Assembly (NCBI GenBank): GCA_028023455.1
Contig: JAQFVV010006215.1
Span: forward strand, 11,205,524 to 11,269,523
Origin: Epiperipatus broadwayi
Lineage: Eukaryota > Onychophora > Udeonychophora > Euonychophora > Peripatidae
Length of the DNA stretch: 64,000 nt
Direction: 5' to 3'
Part shown: positions 25,731-36,110 of the stretch, one piece after another
Layout: each line of letters starts with the position of its first letter
How positions within the stretch are numbered: position 1 is the first letter of the stretch
Notes under the pieces: model-generated
Databases searched by the model: none
What the model saw: the letters and a program-made list of their open reading frames with translations, nothing else
Told to the model about the DNA's origin: nothing
Made by a program: the position numbers and the translations under genes

Positions 25731-27260
25731 TTAGGGTAGAAAATTATTGAATATGGCAACTAGAGGATATTTTAATAGTTTATGATTATTTATGAGGCAG
25801 GGAAGAAATTGAAAAGTAGAAAGATGAGGTTTGGATGAATGGACAGCAGAGTTGGTAATAAATTTAGGACATAGGGCAAAATTAAATCTATTATGATGTT
25901 TTAATAAGATGGCACAGAAGAGAGATTTTCCAGACAGTTGGCATAATACAAGAGTAAGGCTACTATTTAAAGGAGGGTAAGAATAATAGAAAGTTAAGTA
26001 ATTATAAACCAATAGTGATAACATCAGTGTTATATAAAGTTTTTGCATATATGGTAACTGGAAGAGTCACAAAATGAAGGGAAGAAAATAATATAGTGGA
26101 AGAAATGCAAGGAGGTTTTCAATTGGATAAGCATATAGGAGATAGTTTATTTGTAATTACTCAATTTATAGATATGCCTATTTGGGAATCAACTTAAGTA
26201 ATCAGAGAATTGCTTGGATGAATGGGAGAAAAAATTAATAAATGAAGCAAAGAAAAGAAAGAGACAGATAAAAGAAATTAATAGAGTTTTCATATAACAA
26301 ATGTGTTATAACTAGAATTATATGGGAGTGGCAGTAGCAGAGTTAATATATGGTAATGATGTGTTATGTGTTAGTAAAGGGGTGTTAGATTACTTAGAAA
26401 AAGTATAAAGAGAAATAGGAAGACATGCATTAGATGCAGAGGTGTAGATGACAAAGGAGGCAATTCAAGGAGAAATTTGATAATCAAGTTTTTATATGAG
26501 AGATGTAAAAAGCAAAAGGTTTGGTATATTGCAATTTATGAATAATAAGAGAATAGCCAAAATAATATTTAATTGGGTTATGAGTAAAAGGCAGGTAACA
26601 AGACAAATGAGAGTTAGTATGGTATGCAGAACATTTGGATAAAGAATTTATGTCAGTATACTTATACAAAGGGTGGGATGATTGTGTTAGAATTGTTGAG
26701 TATTACAGAGGCAAGAAATGGAATAGAAGAGTAGATGCATTAATAAAAAATAGGAAGTTGGAGAGATGGAAAAGTAGTATAGAGAATAAAAAGAGTTTAA
26801 ATATATATATAGAAATAAACAGAATATTGGGTGTGAGTTAATTTATGATAATAGCAAGAAAAGTAGTCTACTTTTTAAGGTTCAAAGAGGATCATTAGCA
26901 ACAAGGGAAAACACATAAATGGAAAAATGTGGATAATTTAGTATGCAAGTTGTGTAAGGAAGACATAAAAAATATTAGGCATCTGTTAATTGAATGTAAA
27001 TGCCTACAAGGAGAAAGGATACAAATAATGAAGTTGTGGAACAAAGTTGTATACAGAAAGTGGATTTTTGGTTTTTATGCTGAGTTTGGGAAAAGATAAG
27101 AGGGGATTTAAATATAAAGGCCATAGAGTTGACAAAGATTATGTTGTAGAAATGGGGTGGAGCAGGATGGAGAAGAATATGGATAAAACAATGTTGGGAA
27201 TAGAAAGGGAAAGTAAAATGGCTAACAGGTTTCTCTGGGCATAGTGGTTGAGATATTCCA
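25731..27260 (+). pseudogene. CR1/L2-like LINE, copy 1: RT fragment, C-terminal domain, CCHC-type zinc finger
   Basis: The plus strand matches copy 2 from the start of RT: 25780-26180 aligns with 30190-30580 (for example AGTGTTATATAAAGTTTTTG in both). At about 26180 the match jumps to copy 2 position about 31120 (CTATTTGGGAATCA), so about 550 bases of RT, including the catalytic region, are deleted. The following C-terminal region (ELIYGNDVLCVSKGVLDYLE; REIGRHALDAEV; SSFYMRDVKSK; RQVTRQMR; 26635-26841 frame) is the conserved tail of such LINEs. At 26941-27000 is a C-x2-C-x8-H-x4-C finger (VCKLCKEDIKNIRHLLIEC), the non-LTR RT C-terminal zinc knuckle. Stops occur throughout. The plus strand is notably poor in C. 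Confidence 0.82.
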
Positions 27261-27360
27261 GATCCAAATAAGGAGAAGTCACAGTGCATCACATTGCATT
27301 TATACTTTGAATGCCTTGTTGTGCTACGATGGCTGATTTGTTCCACAAGATAAATTAGTT
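27261..27360 (+). other. Junction between LINE copies 1 and 2
   Basis: A short non-coding run after the copy 1 coding remnant. It may be copy 1's 3' untranslated region. No clear poly(A) tail or target duplication marks the boundary. Confidence 0.35.
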
Positions 27361-28690
27361 TTATATATTTTTATTATCACTGGAAAAATTTCTGTTGCTG
27401 AAGAATGTTTGCTTAATGAGTTGATGAGAAAAGAAGGTGGAGTGCAGAGAGAGAGATTTAATTGGATTTGTAAAGATTGAGAAAAATATTACTAATATTT
27501 GGAAAGTGATTTGATACCCCATTTTAAAACTAAAAGGAAAAAATATTTTGTGCATGTGTGTTACTGCAAGGAGGCTTTAAAACTAAGTCATACATAAAAT
27601 TAGTTGGTTTTCAGTAAATTTTCTATTTAAAAAAAATTTTCAATTTAAGAAAGAGGGCAACATTTGATGTGTTCATCGATCACCATTTAAAAAAAATAAT
27701 TTTTTTTTTCATCTTGTATAAAGAGATTTGAAAAAAAGTAGAAAAATCATAAATTTAGCATAGGAAAATTAGAAAAATAAGGGCATATATTCTTATATAT
27801 GATGGTCAGAAGGAAATTAGGCATGCTTTAGTAGAGTGTACCATGTGTGATAAGGTTTTCTATTTGAAATGCTTAAATAAGACTAGGAAGGATGTAAAAG
27901 GTATATTATGTGTGACAAAATGGTTTCTAAGCATACATAGTTTAAAAGAAAAGCCAAGAGAAATGGAAGAAAATGTTGTTAGAGAAGGTAGAATAGAGCA
28001 TATATTTAGAGAGTGACAAGATAAGTTATACAAAATAAGTAGTGCAAAGAGGATAGTTGAACAAAGAATAAGTAAGATAAAGGAAGAGGTAAAGAATGTG
28101 AAAGTAAAATTAAAAGTTTAAAGATGAAGTGTGAGCAGATCAAAGAATTAAAGAATAGAAATGATAAGGAAGAAGCAGATAAGGAAGTTCAGAATGTGGA
28201 AGAGAATGTTACAGATAAAGTAAGGAAAGTAAACTATGAATAGCCTTGATAGGGACTCAATTATTAGAGGATGTGGAGATGTAATTGCAAGAAAAAATAG
28301 AAATAGATATGTAAGAGTATGCTTTCCTAGAGCTAGAATTAGAGATATTACAGATAAAGTAAAAAATAATGGAGTAGAGATGTTTATGTTATGGTAGGGA
28401 CAAATAATTTGTCAGTCATCAGAGAGAGTAATGGATGAGTACAAAGAATTGATTAATAATTTGAATAAGATTAAATGAAGAGTAGAAGTAGTTGGATGAC
28501 AATAGGTATATATTAGATAGGACATGTTCTATATATGAGATATTGAAAAAATTATGTGAGAAAAATAGTGTTATATTTGTGGAATAAGAGGGAATTATAG
28601 AATAAAGAGGAATTGCATTTAGCAAAACAAAGAAGTGAAGCATTAGGGAGTTTGATTTATGAAAAATATTATAGGTCAGAAAATTTATAA
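27361..28690 (+). pseudogene. CR1/L2-like LINE, copy 2, ORF1: zinc-finger-like region, coiled coil, SGNH esterase
   Basis: Conceptual plus-strand translation gives three parts. A Cys-bearing segment at 27790-27930 (ECTMCDKVFYLKC, then ILC) resembles a degenerate PHD-type finger. A Lys/Glu-rich stretch at 28030-28230 (RISKIKEEVKNVKVKLK; ELKNRNDKEEADKE) looks like a coiled coil. From 28250 comes an SGNH/GDSL hydrolase: block I (DSIIRG, Ser codon 28257-28259), FPRARIRDITDKV, the GTN block (VMVGTNNL, 28397-28405) and ELHL near 28610 as the His block. PHD and esterase domains in ORF1 are established for CR1-like elements. The part at 27380-27590 (VAEECLLNELMRKEGG) is probably the ORF1 start but is unrecognised. 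Several stops and at least one frameshift between blocks I and GTN leave it inactive. Confidence 0.7.
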
Positions 28691-28890
28691 AGGGGATAGG
28701 GATTTAAATTACAACATTAACAAAAAAAAATGTTAAGAATGGATGGGATGTAAGAAAGAAATAAAGAGTATCTGATTTAGATATAAATGTAGATGTAGAG
28801 AGGAAATGGGTCTGTAAAACTAATGATAAACAATCTAATTATAATAGAGAAGAAAAAGTCAAAAGAATTTACAAAAGGGTAGTAAGAAAG

Positions 28891-31265
28891 GAAGAAATTG
28901 TTAAAATTGGATATTTGAATATGCAGGGTGGTAAGAGACTAGAAAAGTGACTGTAATTAAACAAAGCAGTTTGAGGTATTAGCAGTAGTGGAAACACATC
29001 TAAGAGAAGAACTTACACTGGAAGATTTGGTATGGCAGTGTATAAATAAAAAAGAAAAAAAATGGATGGTGATATAGGAGTTATGTCAAAAAATATTTAA
29101 ATACTGTAAAGTGTCAAGAACATTTGTGGTTTAAGATAAAGTTAGGAAGACAAGAATGGATAGTGGCTATAGCATATATGGCCACTGGAGATAGTCAAAC
29201 TATAATGGAGTGGTACAGTAGCATATATGAATGCCTAGTTAAGGATATACATAGTTTCAAAAAAAGGGGAAGAAAATAATGGTTATAGGGGATATGGATG
29301 GGTATATTGAAGAAATTGATGACATGGGTAACAAGAATGGACAGCTTTTGAAAATTTTTTGTCAGAGAGTAAACTTGAGTATTGGAAATTTATCAAATAT
29401 TTATGAGGAGCAATACATATGGTCTCAAAATAATATATTTCATACAATAGATAAATGTATTAGTAGAGAAAAATGGAATGAATAAACTATGAAAAATTGA
29501 AGTGTTTGATAATGAAGATAGAATATGTAATAGTGATCATAATTTCTTTATAATAGAAATGTTTAAAAATGTAATGGAAAATAGTAATAGAAATAGAAAA
29601 GATAACAAAAGATGTGGTTGGAGAATGAATGATAGGAATAAGTTAGAAGAATATAAAATAAAAGTAGAAATTATGGAAGAGTTTGTTGGGGGTGAATATA
29701 AGGACTGGTGTGATGAAGTAGAAAAAGTGGCAAATATGATTTTGGGTGAGAATATTCAGAAGAATAAAATAGAAAAAGCGTAAAAGAGTGGGGAAAAGCA
29801 TGCAGGGAATATAAATATGCTATTAAAACAAAGAAAGTTAAAAAAATATTATTATTATTACATTGGAAAACTATTTTCAAAAAAAGAAGTTGGCTAAAAT
29901 AGATAATTATGTAGAGAGAATGAAATTAAATAGTAAATTATTGGAGCATATTAATAAAAGTGGAAGAGATGGGAATAAAAATTTTTGGAAATATATTAAA
30001 AGAAGAAATGTAGGGGAGAGAGAAATAGTATTACTAAATGATGAAAGCTATGGAAAAGAATTAGAGACAATCTTAAATAAGTAAGTAATGTATATAGAAA
30101 AGATGGAGATGTGAAGGACAGAGTGATAACACACATAAAAGCACATAGGAATAGAAATATTAGTTTTACAGGAATTGAATTGAATGAAGCTGGGATGAAG
30201 TTGAAAAGTGGAAAGGCAAGTAATTTAGATGGATAGGCAGCAGAGATGGTAATGAATTTGGGAAATAGGGAAAAATCAAATTTATTATCATGTTTTAATA
30301 AGAAAGCACATAAAAGAGAATTTGCAGATAGTTGAAGTAATACAAGAGTAAGACATTATTTAAACAAAAGGGTAAGGATCATAGAGAGTTAAGCAGTTAT
30401 AGACAGATAGGAATAATGTCAGTGTTATATAAAGTTTTTGCATATATGGTGGTTAGAAGGATGGAAAAATGGATGTAAGAAAATAATATAGGGCAGAAAT
30501 GCAAGAATGTTTTAGATTAGATAGGTGTATAGAAAATAGTTTATTTGTAGTCACACAACTTATAGACATGAGTAGGAATACAGATAGATAGTTATATATG
30601 GTCTTTATAAATATAGAGAAAGCATATGATAGAATAAATAAAAATAGATTATGGTTAAGTTTAGTAAATTTGGAGATGAATGGAGCTTTAGTGAATCTTA
30701 TTAAGAGATTACATAAAAATAATTACTATACATATCAATTAAAAAATATAGAATCAGTTAGAGTTAAATGTGGGGTGAAACTAATGCCAGGATGGCCTAT
30801 GTCACTGATGTATTTTTTTTTTTTGTTATATTTAAGTGAAATGGAGAGAGAGCAATAGAAAAATTAGAAAGAGGGGAAGAGATACCATTAATATATGGCA
30901 AGGGAGGGTATATCAGGTCTTTTATTTGTTGATAATATCTTCTTGTGTACTGAAAGTAGAGAAGATATGAAAGTTATGCTGAAGACATGCACAAGAGTTG
31001 ATAAAGTGATGGGGTTTAAATTTAGTGAATGAAAATCAAATATGGTGATAAATGCTAAGGAAAAAGAAGAGAAATTTTTTTTATTGGTGAATATAAAGTT
31101 AAATGTGGCGAATAGCTATAACTATTTGGGAATCATCCTAAGTAGTCAGAGAAATTGCTTGAATGAATGCGAGAAAAAATTGTTAAATGAAGCAAAGAAA
31201 AGAAAGAGACTGATAAAGAAATTAACAATGGGCTACAGTTTTAATTTTAACATATTTTTCAAATA
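28891..31265 (+). pseudogene. CR1/L2-like LINE, copy 2, ORF2: AP endonuclease plus reverse transcriptase
   Basis: The endonuclease begins at about 28895 with VKIGYLNMQGGK, then VVETHLREEL (metal-binding Glu), VAIAYMATG, IGDMDGYIEE (29281 frame, the GD-N/D-G block), an IWSQNNIFHTIDKCI block, and NSDHNFF (catalytic His, about 29530). RT follows: WKYIKRRN, a VLYKVFAYMV block near 30420, VFINIEKAYDR (30598), GVKLMPGWP in place of the usual G-V-R-Q-G (30772), LLFVDNIFL in place of FADD (about 30925), and SYNYLGI (31111). Normally this protein nicks target DNA and reverse-transcribes its RNA. Here the core Asp pair of RT is altered to VDN and frames break repeatedly. The copy ends at about 31250 before the C-terminal finger that copy 1 retains, so it is 3'-incomplete. 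Confidence 0.83.
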
Positions 31266-33124
31266 GCCAAATGGCAATACTATATGACAAAAAAAAGAGT
31301 AATATATTTTAGTATAATTTTCAGAACTGAAATGCGTAAAATGAGAATAAGCTTTAAGGAAAATAAATCTTTACATCATAATTATCAGAAGAATAATTTT
31401 AAAATGCAGCTTATGGTTTTATATCAATTTAAAAAAGAGAAAAAGTAATTGTTTATTCTTAGGAAGTTAATATACTTTTCTATAAAACAATACAAAAAAA
31501 CTACAAAATTCTGCTTCATAGACAGTATATTTTTTAAATTATATTCTAATCTTTTTAAATCTTGACTAAATGTCAGCTTTATATTCATTTTCTGAGAAAT
31601 AAAACTAATTTTGCAATAATTCTTTTGTTATTTCATACAGATGTTTATATTTTTCTAACTGATATTTAACACACTGTCATCCATTTATTTTTTTAAAACT
31701 AAATATTTCTATCATTAATATCATCCCAACATAGACGCTATTTTACCTAGCATAAAGAAAAAGTCTGTTAATACATTCCCTATTTCACCTAAGAAAGATT
31801 TACTGGTCTAAATAGATAAATATATTCATTATATTTGCCTTTGATATTTTACTTCAATATATCTAATTAATTTAAAATAAACTATCCCAAAATTTTAAAA
31901 AAATACACACTTAAACAATTTTCTATTAAATGTTCATGTAGCATAATATATGAAACATTTATTTTGATTGATTTTATTCTCAGTGTATGCCATTTTACAG
32001 ATGTGAGGTTGACCATTGATGGTAGTGATAATTATTCATCAATAAATTTTATTGTAGATACTGTATGTAATGTTGATTTTATACATAATGTATTTTTAAT
32101 AATAGTTTCACATATTCTCATTTGAATCTATATGTATCAATTTGTATATTTATAAAAATCCATATTCAGATCTGTTATAAGATTTTCTGTATGACATTAC
32201 AAGGAATATACAAAAAAAAAAAATTCCATTTGCACTTAGATATGAATATAAATTAATTTAATAGAAATAATACACACTACTTCTTTATTAAATGAGAATC
32301 TGTATATATATACTTGTGACACATTATTCCTAATAATGACTAAAATTAATATATAATTATACTCATAAAATAATATATAATTAAATCACATTGAACTTTG
32401 TTAAGTTCTCTACTTGAAAACTGTAAATAGGCAGAGCAACATTTCATCATTAAAGATTTTAGTTTACTTTTCTTGCTACTCTAATAACAATTTATTTTAA
32501 CTATTGCATTTTAAAACTATAACATAAATTTTAATAAAATTTTACATTTATTAAGATAAAAATATATTATCCTTTGACCATAACCAATTTATGTATGTGT
32601 GAATATATGTGTGACAAGTAAATATATATTGGCAACTGAATAACAATGATTATTTAATTCAAGTTTATTGGAGCTGATATATAAATATTGTAACAGATTT
32701 TGGTTTTTCTCATTACTACAGAATTATTTTAAACTAACCTAGATTACAAATAATTTCTTTAACAGCTTGAGTGATTGGAGTGGGTCAACCATTCACTTCA
32801 GCTGATTGGTTGAAATTGTTTTCTTTTTTAAATTACACAAAAACTATAAGCATGACCTCAACAGAAATTCCAGAATTTGATGCTCATTCCTATTACCTTT
32901 TGAATGATATATCTTACATTGATATTGGATAAAGTTTGAATTTTTTACAATTATTTTTAAAATTAGATGAATTTATTTTCTGGTCAATTTACTAGTTTAC
33001 ACAAGTGATAATTAGGCAGAATATCTTTATCGGCCTTATAACCCTAATATAATGGATTAAAAATATGCTGATAATTTGGATATGATGGCCTTCAATGCAA
33101 CATAAACTTAATTGTGGAAAAACT
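31266..33124. other. AT-rich stretch, no gene
   Basis: No coding signal. At 32688-32765 lies a segment (TTGTAACAGATTTTGG, TTCTCATTACTAC, TATTTTAAACTAA) repeated at 42673-42750; it is annotated separately. Confidence 0.5.
32688..32765 (+). repeat. Repeat R2, copy 1
   Basis: About 78 bases from ATTGTAACAGATTTT to AATTTCTTTAA match 42673-42750 at roughly 85%, in the same orientation. At 42673 the block abuts the right edge of the decayed minus-strand element, so it may be a terminal part of that element or a shared flank. Confidence 0.5.
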
Positions 33125-33540
33125 TAAGTTATTAATTTTAATTTTTAATATTTTAAATTTTTTGATAAATGTATATTAATTTGTTTGCCTTTGTATTGGT
33201 ATGTGTGTACTATATAAATTATATAATATTAAATCATTTAGGCTCTTTATTATACAAATATTTGAAATGCACGCACTCTTCACATACCTGGAGCCTAATT
33301 ATAAATATACAGCATATAAATTCAAATATAACAAAAGTTGCTTTGTGGAATATTGTTAAGTTATTAATTTTAATATTTTAAATTTTTTATAAATTATTTG
33401 ATAAATGGTATATTAATTTCTTTATGTTTGTATTGATGTGTGTATACTATATAAATTATATAATATTAAATCATTTATGATCTTCATTGTATAGTATATA
33501 AATTCAAATATATCAAAAGTTATTTTTGTAGTGTAATTTT
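33125..33540 (+). repeat. Tandem duplication, ~233 bp unit
   Basis: AAGTTATTAATTTTAAT and TACTATATAAATTATATAAT followed by ATTAAATCATTTA occur in copy 1 (33125-33357) and again in copy 2 (33358-33540), with about 85-90% match. Copy 2 lacks the central 60 bases (CACGCACTCTTCACATACC). Non-coding. Confidence 0.6.
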
Positions 33541-34071
33541 GAGTATAGACATAATAATTTTCAAAAGATATATGTTTATATTTGTATTAATGTGTTTGTG
33601 TTTGTTCTTGCATCATATTCGTATAACAAGTAATGGTTTACATATATAGAGCAGTGCAATGTAAATTTTAAAAACTGATAATATAATGTATAGAAAAGTT
33701 GCAATTGATAAAGCAATCACAAAATTTATTACTGGGCATAGTACTATGTGAAAATATAAACACTTAAAACCAATAGGGAAATTTCAAATGGTATGTGTAT
33801 AGTGGTAGCCACAATGGTTATGCATATACCCATGGAATTGTATGCAGGCAAAGAATCAAATTCTGATTTTTGCCTATGCCTTGATACCCATGCTGTGGAA
33901 TCATTGGTTTTGCCACATCTTGCATGACATTATTTTCAACTCTATAGCTAGCAAATGAGATATATGCAAATAAATTCTATCTCTGTGGGACAATAAATAT
34001 AATAAAATAGCATCATTGGAGTGCAGGAAGAATATAAACATCACAAATGTACACAAGAATATATATAAAAC
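33541..34071. other. AT-rich stretch, no gene
   Basis: No supported feature. A less AT-rich patch at 33780-33990 may be an old repeat. Confidence 0.45.
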
Positions 34072-34560
34072 AAGTCAAAACTCTCCATACAGTAGTGCCA
34101 CCCTGTGTCAACCAGAGTAGTCAATGGATGCCAGAAGGCTTATGCATAAAATCCCTATCTAGTGTCTACTCATCCAATATCCCCAGACTAGTTTCTGGCT
34201 TGTGGCCTCCATCAGTGAGGAGGCTTGGATCTGAGAGCACTGCACCTAGATCTTAGGATCTAATGCAGCCCTCCAGAAGCCACCTTTTATCTCTATATAA
34301 CTACAAAACTATGAGAATGAAATTGAAAACACAATAATATTTTCAATCTAAGCTCAATAGCTTATATAGTCATATAGGTCTGAATTCAGTTCAGCGCCCA
34401 TACATTTTGGTGTCTTTGGCTCTTTAACAACCATAGCCACCACTATCCTATTAGGCAGGATTGGTGTTAAACCACTAAACATCACATGATCACCATCTCC
34501 TATACTATCACATAACTGTTATTAAACAAGGCAAAACTCTCCATACAGTAGTGCCACCCC
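34072..34560 (+). repeat. FB1 family, copy at 34 kb
   Basis: A full FB1 unit: GCCACCCTGTGTCAACCAGA, TCAATGGATGCCAGAAGGC, GCATAAAATCCCTATCTAGT, TCCAATATCCCCAGACTAG, then TAAACATCACATGATCACCA. Its opening (CAAAACTCTCCATACAGTAG, 34077) recurs at the right end (34531), about 455 bases on, so the unit is bounded by about 30-base direct repeats or is a tandem unit cut short. It is clearly more GC-rich than its flanks. It ends exactly where the segmental duplication begins. Confidence 0.75.
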
Positions 34561-35186
34561 GGTTTTGGCAATGGTTTGCTCATGGAGCAGCTTTGACTTC
34601 TTCATGGTACTGGAAGGTATAAAGTCCAATATATTTAAAGCTTTACCCAAGCTTATTCATCTCTAGATGGTGAATATAATTTCTTTGATTCAAACAAGTC
34701 TTCAAAATTTCCAGTGCAAGAAATCTATAATATGAACATATAACAATCTAGCAATTTGACACTTTAAAATGTAAAATCCAAACTCCAAATGTCTCCTGAT
34801 ATTTTTCTATTTATATCATTTTTTTCTTTTCCAGAAAAATCTAATCTCAAGAATCATCTATTTTTCAGTATCCTAGCATGTAGTATCTGAGGTCAAGCTT
34901 CTCTTCAAACAAAACAAAAAAAACCTTTTGTACTTTTTCTCTTTTGTCTAAGCAAAAAATTTCATCAAACACCTTTTGGAAATATAACAATGCCTTTAGT
35001 AAAAGTATTCACAGATAACAATGTGTTTAGTTTCTCTTTTATTTTTATTTTCATTAATGTATTTCTACATTTTCTTAATTTTGTATTTTTATCAAAATTA
35101 AAGACATTAAAATAACACATATAATATATGCTTTCTAAACAATTCCTCCCATTTGCCTGCCTATACAATAATACATACACACATGT
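34561..35186 (+). repeat. Segmental duplication, left copy (first part)
   Basis: About 625 bases align collinearly with 43477-44110 at about 85-90% by eye. Shared blocks include TTTAAAGCTTTACCC, TGCAAGAAATCTATAATATG, TCTCCTGATATTTTTCTATT, CACCTTTTGGAAATA and TAATACATACACAC. The match stops at the Penelope insertion and resumes at 40708. No gene is encoded. Confidence 0.85.
35177..35186 (+). repeat. Target-site duplication, left
   Basis: ACACACATGT here equals 40708-40717 on the far side of the Penelope pair. The unoccupied duplicate has ACACACATTT at the same place (about 44108-44117). The CA-rich context makes the exact length uncertain (about 8-12 bp). Confidence 0.65.
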
Positions 35187-35190
35187 GTTT

Positions 35191-35300
35191 TCCTGAAGGT
35201 TTGTGATGATGGGGTTCTTTCCATCATCTAATATGAGTATTGAATGTTTTTTAAAAAAATTAACTTTTACCTAAATATTCCAAAGACATTCAACTGTTTG
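35191..35300 (-). repeat. Penelope-like element B, terminal repeat (pLTR) of the minus copy
   Basis: In reverse complement this reads ACAGTTGAATGTCTTTGG, AATATTTAGGTAAAAG, ACATTCAATACTCATATTAG, ATGATGGAAAG, then CATCATCACAAACCTTCAGG. It matches the repeats at 37938-38070 and 40600-40702. It is the 3'-terminal part of the minus-strand element, next to the target duplication. Confidence 0.78.
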
Positions 35301-35336
35301 TTATTGAACATCAAAGAGGTTAGTATATGCACAATA

Positions 35337-35369
35337 TTTCGAGAGGTATTATTCTCTGCTCTTTTTCAG
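35337..35369 (-). ncRNA. Hammerhead-ribozyme-like motif in Penelope 3' end (minus copy)
   Basis: In reverse complement: CTGAAAA, a stem arm AGAG, a loop, CTCT, then CGAAAT. This is the C-U-G-A-N-(G/A)-A / stem II / GAAA arrangement of hammerhead cores that Penelope-like elements carry near their terminal repeats. The core has drifted (A for G in the first block) and stem I is not evident, so I regard it as a decayed relic. Confidence 0.45.
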
Positions 35370-35401
35370 GTGTTGATGACCTGACCAGTAGCAATACTAG
35401 C

Positions 35402-35483
35402 ATGGAATTTGAAACTAGAATCTGACATTCTTGAGTATTAAATTTTAAGATAACTCTCTAACCAACTGAGCCATCATGCCAAA
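35402..35483 (-). other. tRNA-like segment with pol III A and B boxes (minus copy)
   Basis: Reverse complement: GGCATGATGGCTCAGTTGG, then TTAGAGAGTTATC, and after about 35 more bases TAGTTTCAAATTCCATGC. TGGCTCAGTTGG fits the tRNA A box and GTTTCAAATTCC approximates the B box. The outer GCATG and CATGC could pair as an acceptor stem. The same segment sits at the same place in the plus copy (40421-40500), so it belongs to the element. Confidence 0.6.
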
Positions 35484-35502
35484 GGCAACAGTGAGTAGAA
35501 AT

Positions 35503-36110
35503 TTACTGTATTGTATGAGGATTCTCCTGATTTCTCCACATTTTCCTCAGTACAAATTTGATTAGTGGTTTCCATACATTGTGTATAGTCACACTAGGTT
35601 GGCTCATGGGATTTTTTGCCATTGTCATGTGAGCAGTTTCTTTCAATTTTTTTCTTTGTACCTCTTCTTCTCTATCCAATATTTTTGTATTTTCCCAATT
35701 GAACATATGTTCATTGGCACATACATAGTCTGCTACCTTAGACACATCTGTTTTCTCTCTTCTAATCATCAATTTGTGTTCTTGCAAGCACTGTTCCCAT
35801 TGTTTTCTCTCTTCTAATCATCAATTTGTGTTCTTGCAAGTGCTGTTCCCATTGTTTTCTCTCTTCTAATCATTAATTTGTGTTCTTGCAAGCACTGTTC
35901 CCATTGTTTTCTCTCTTCTAATCATCAATTTGTGTTCTTGCAAGTGCTGTTCCCATTGTTTTCTCTCTTCTAATCATCAATTTGTGTTCTTGCAAGTGCT
36001 GTTCGATGGGATGACTGGTATCACCAATATATGTTCTTCCACATTTACATGGTATTTGTAGATTGTTTTTTCTTTTCAGCATTTCAAGTTTAGGCTTTGT
36101 AGATGTTAGA
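35503..36110 (-). pseudogene. Penelope-like element B (minus copy), GIY-YIG endonuclease part
   Basis: On the minus strand the endonuclease region reads CKCGRTYIGDTSHPIEQHLQ (GIY-YIG type: YIGDT, then QH) at about 36055-36000, continuing QEHKLMIRREKTDVSKVADY, HMFNWENTKIL and EEVQRKKLKETAHM. The last carries the Glu expected near the domain's end. A 52-bp minisatellite array splits the domain (next entry). The protein would be the C-terminal nuclease of an EN+ Penelope-like element. The homologous plus copy (39990-40300) has one unit at this position. Confidence 0.82.
35751..36005. repeat. 52-bp minisatellite inside the endonuclease, ~4.9 units
   Basis: Units start at 35751, 35803, 35855, 35907 and 35959 (the last about 47 bases). 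Each begins TTTTCTCTCTTCTAATCATC, continues through TGTTCTTGCAAG, and alternates CACTG and TGCTG. Units are almost identical, so the expansion is recent relative to the element's decay. 52 is not a multiple of 3, so each unit shifts the frame. Confidence 0.92.

Noticed and set aside
25731-27555. Minus-strand frames at 25731-26048, 26484-26669, 26975-27346 and 27361-27555
   Set aside because: They are antisense shadows of the C-poor LINE coding strand and have no domain signal.
35751-36005. CRISPR-like array of regular repeats
   Set aside because: The 52-bp units are contiguous with no spacers, lie in a eukaryotic retroelement gene and are a plain minisatellite.
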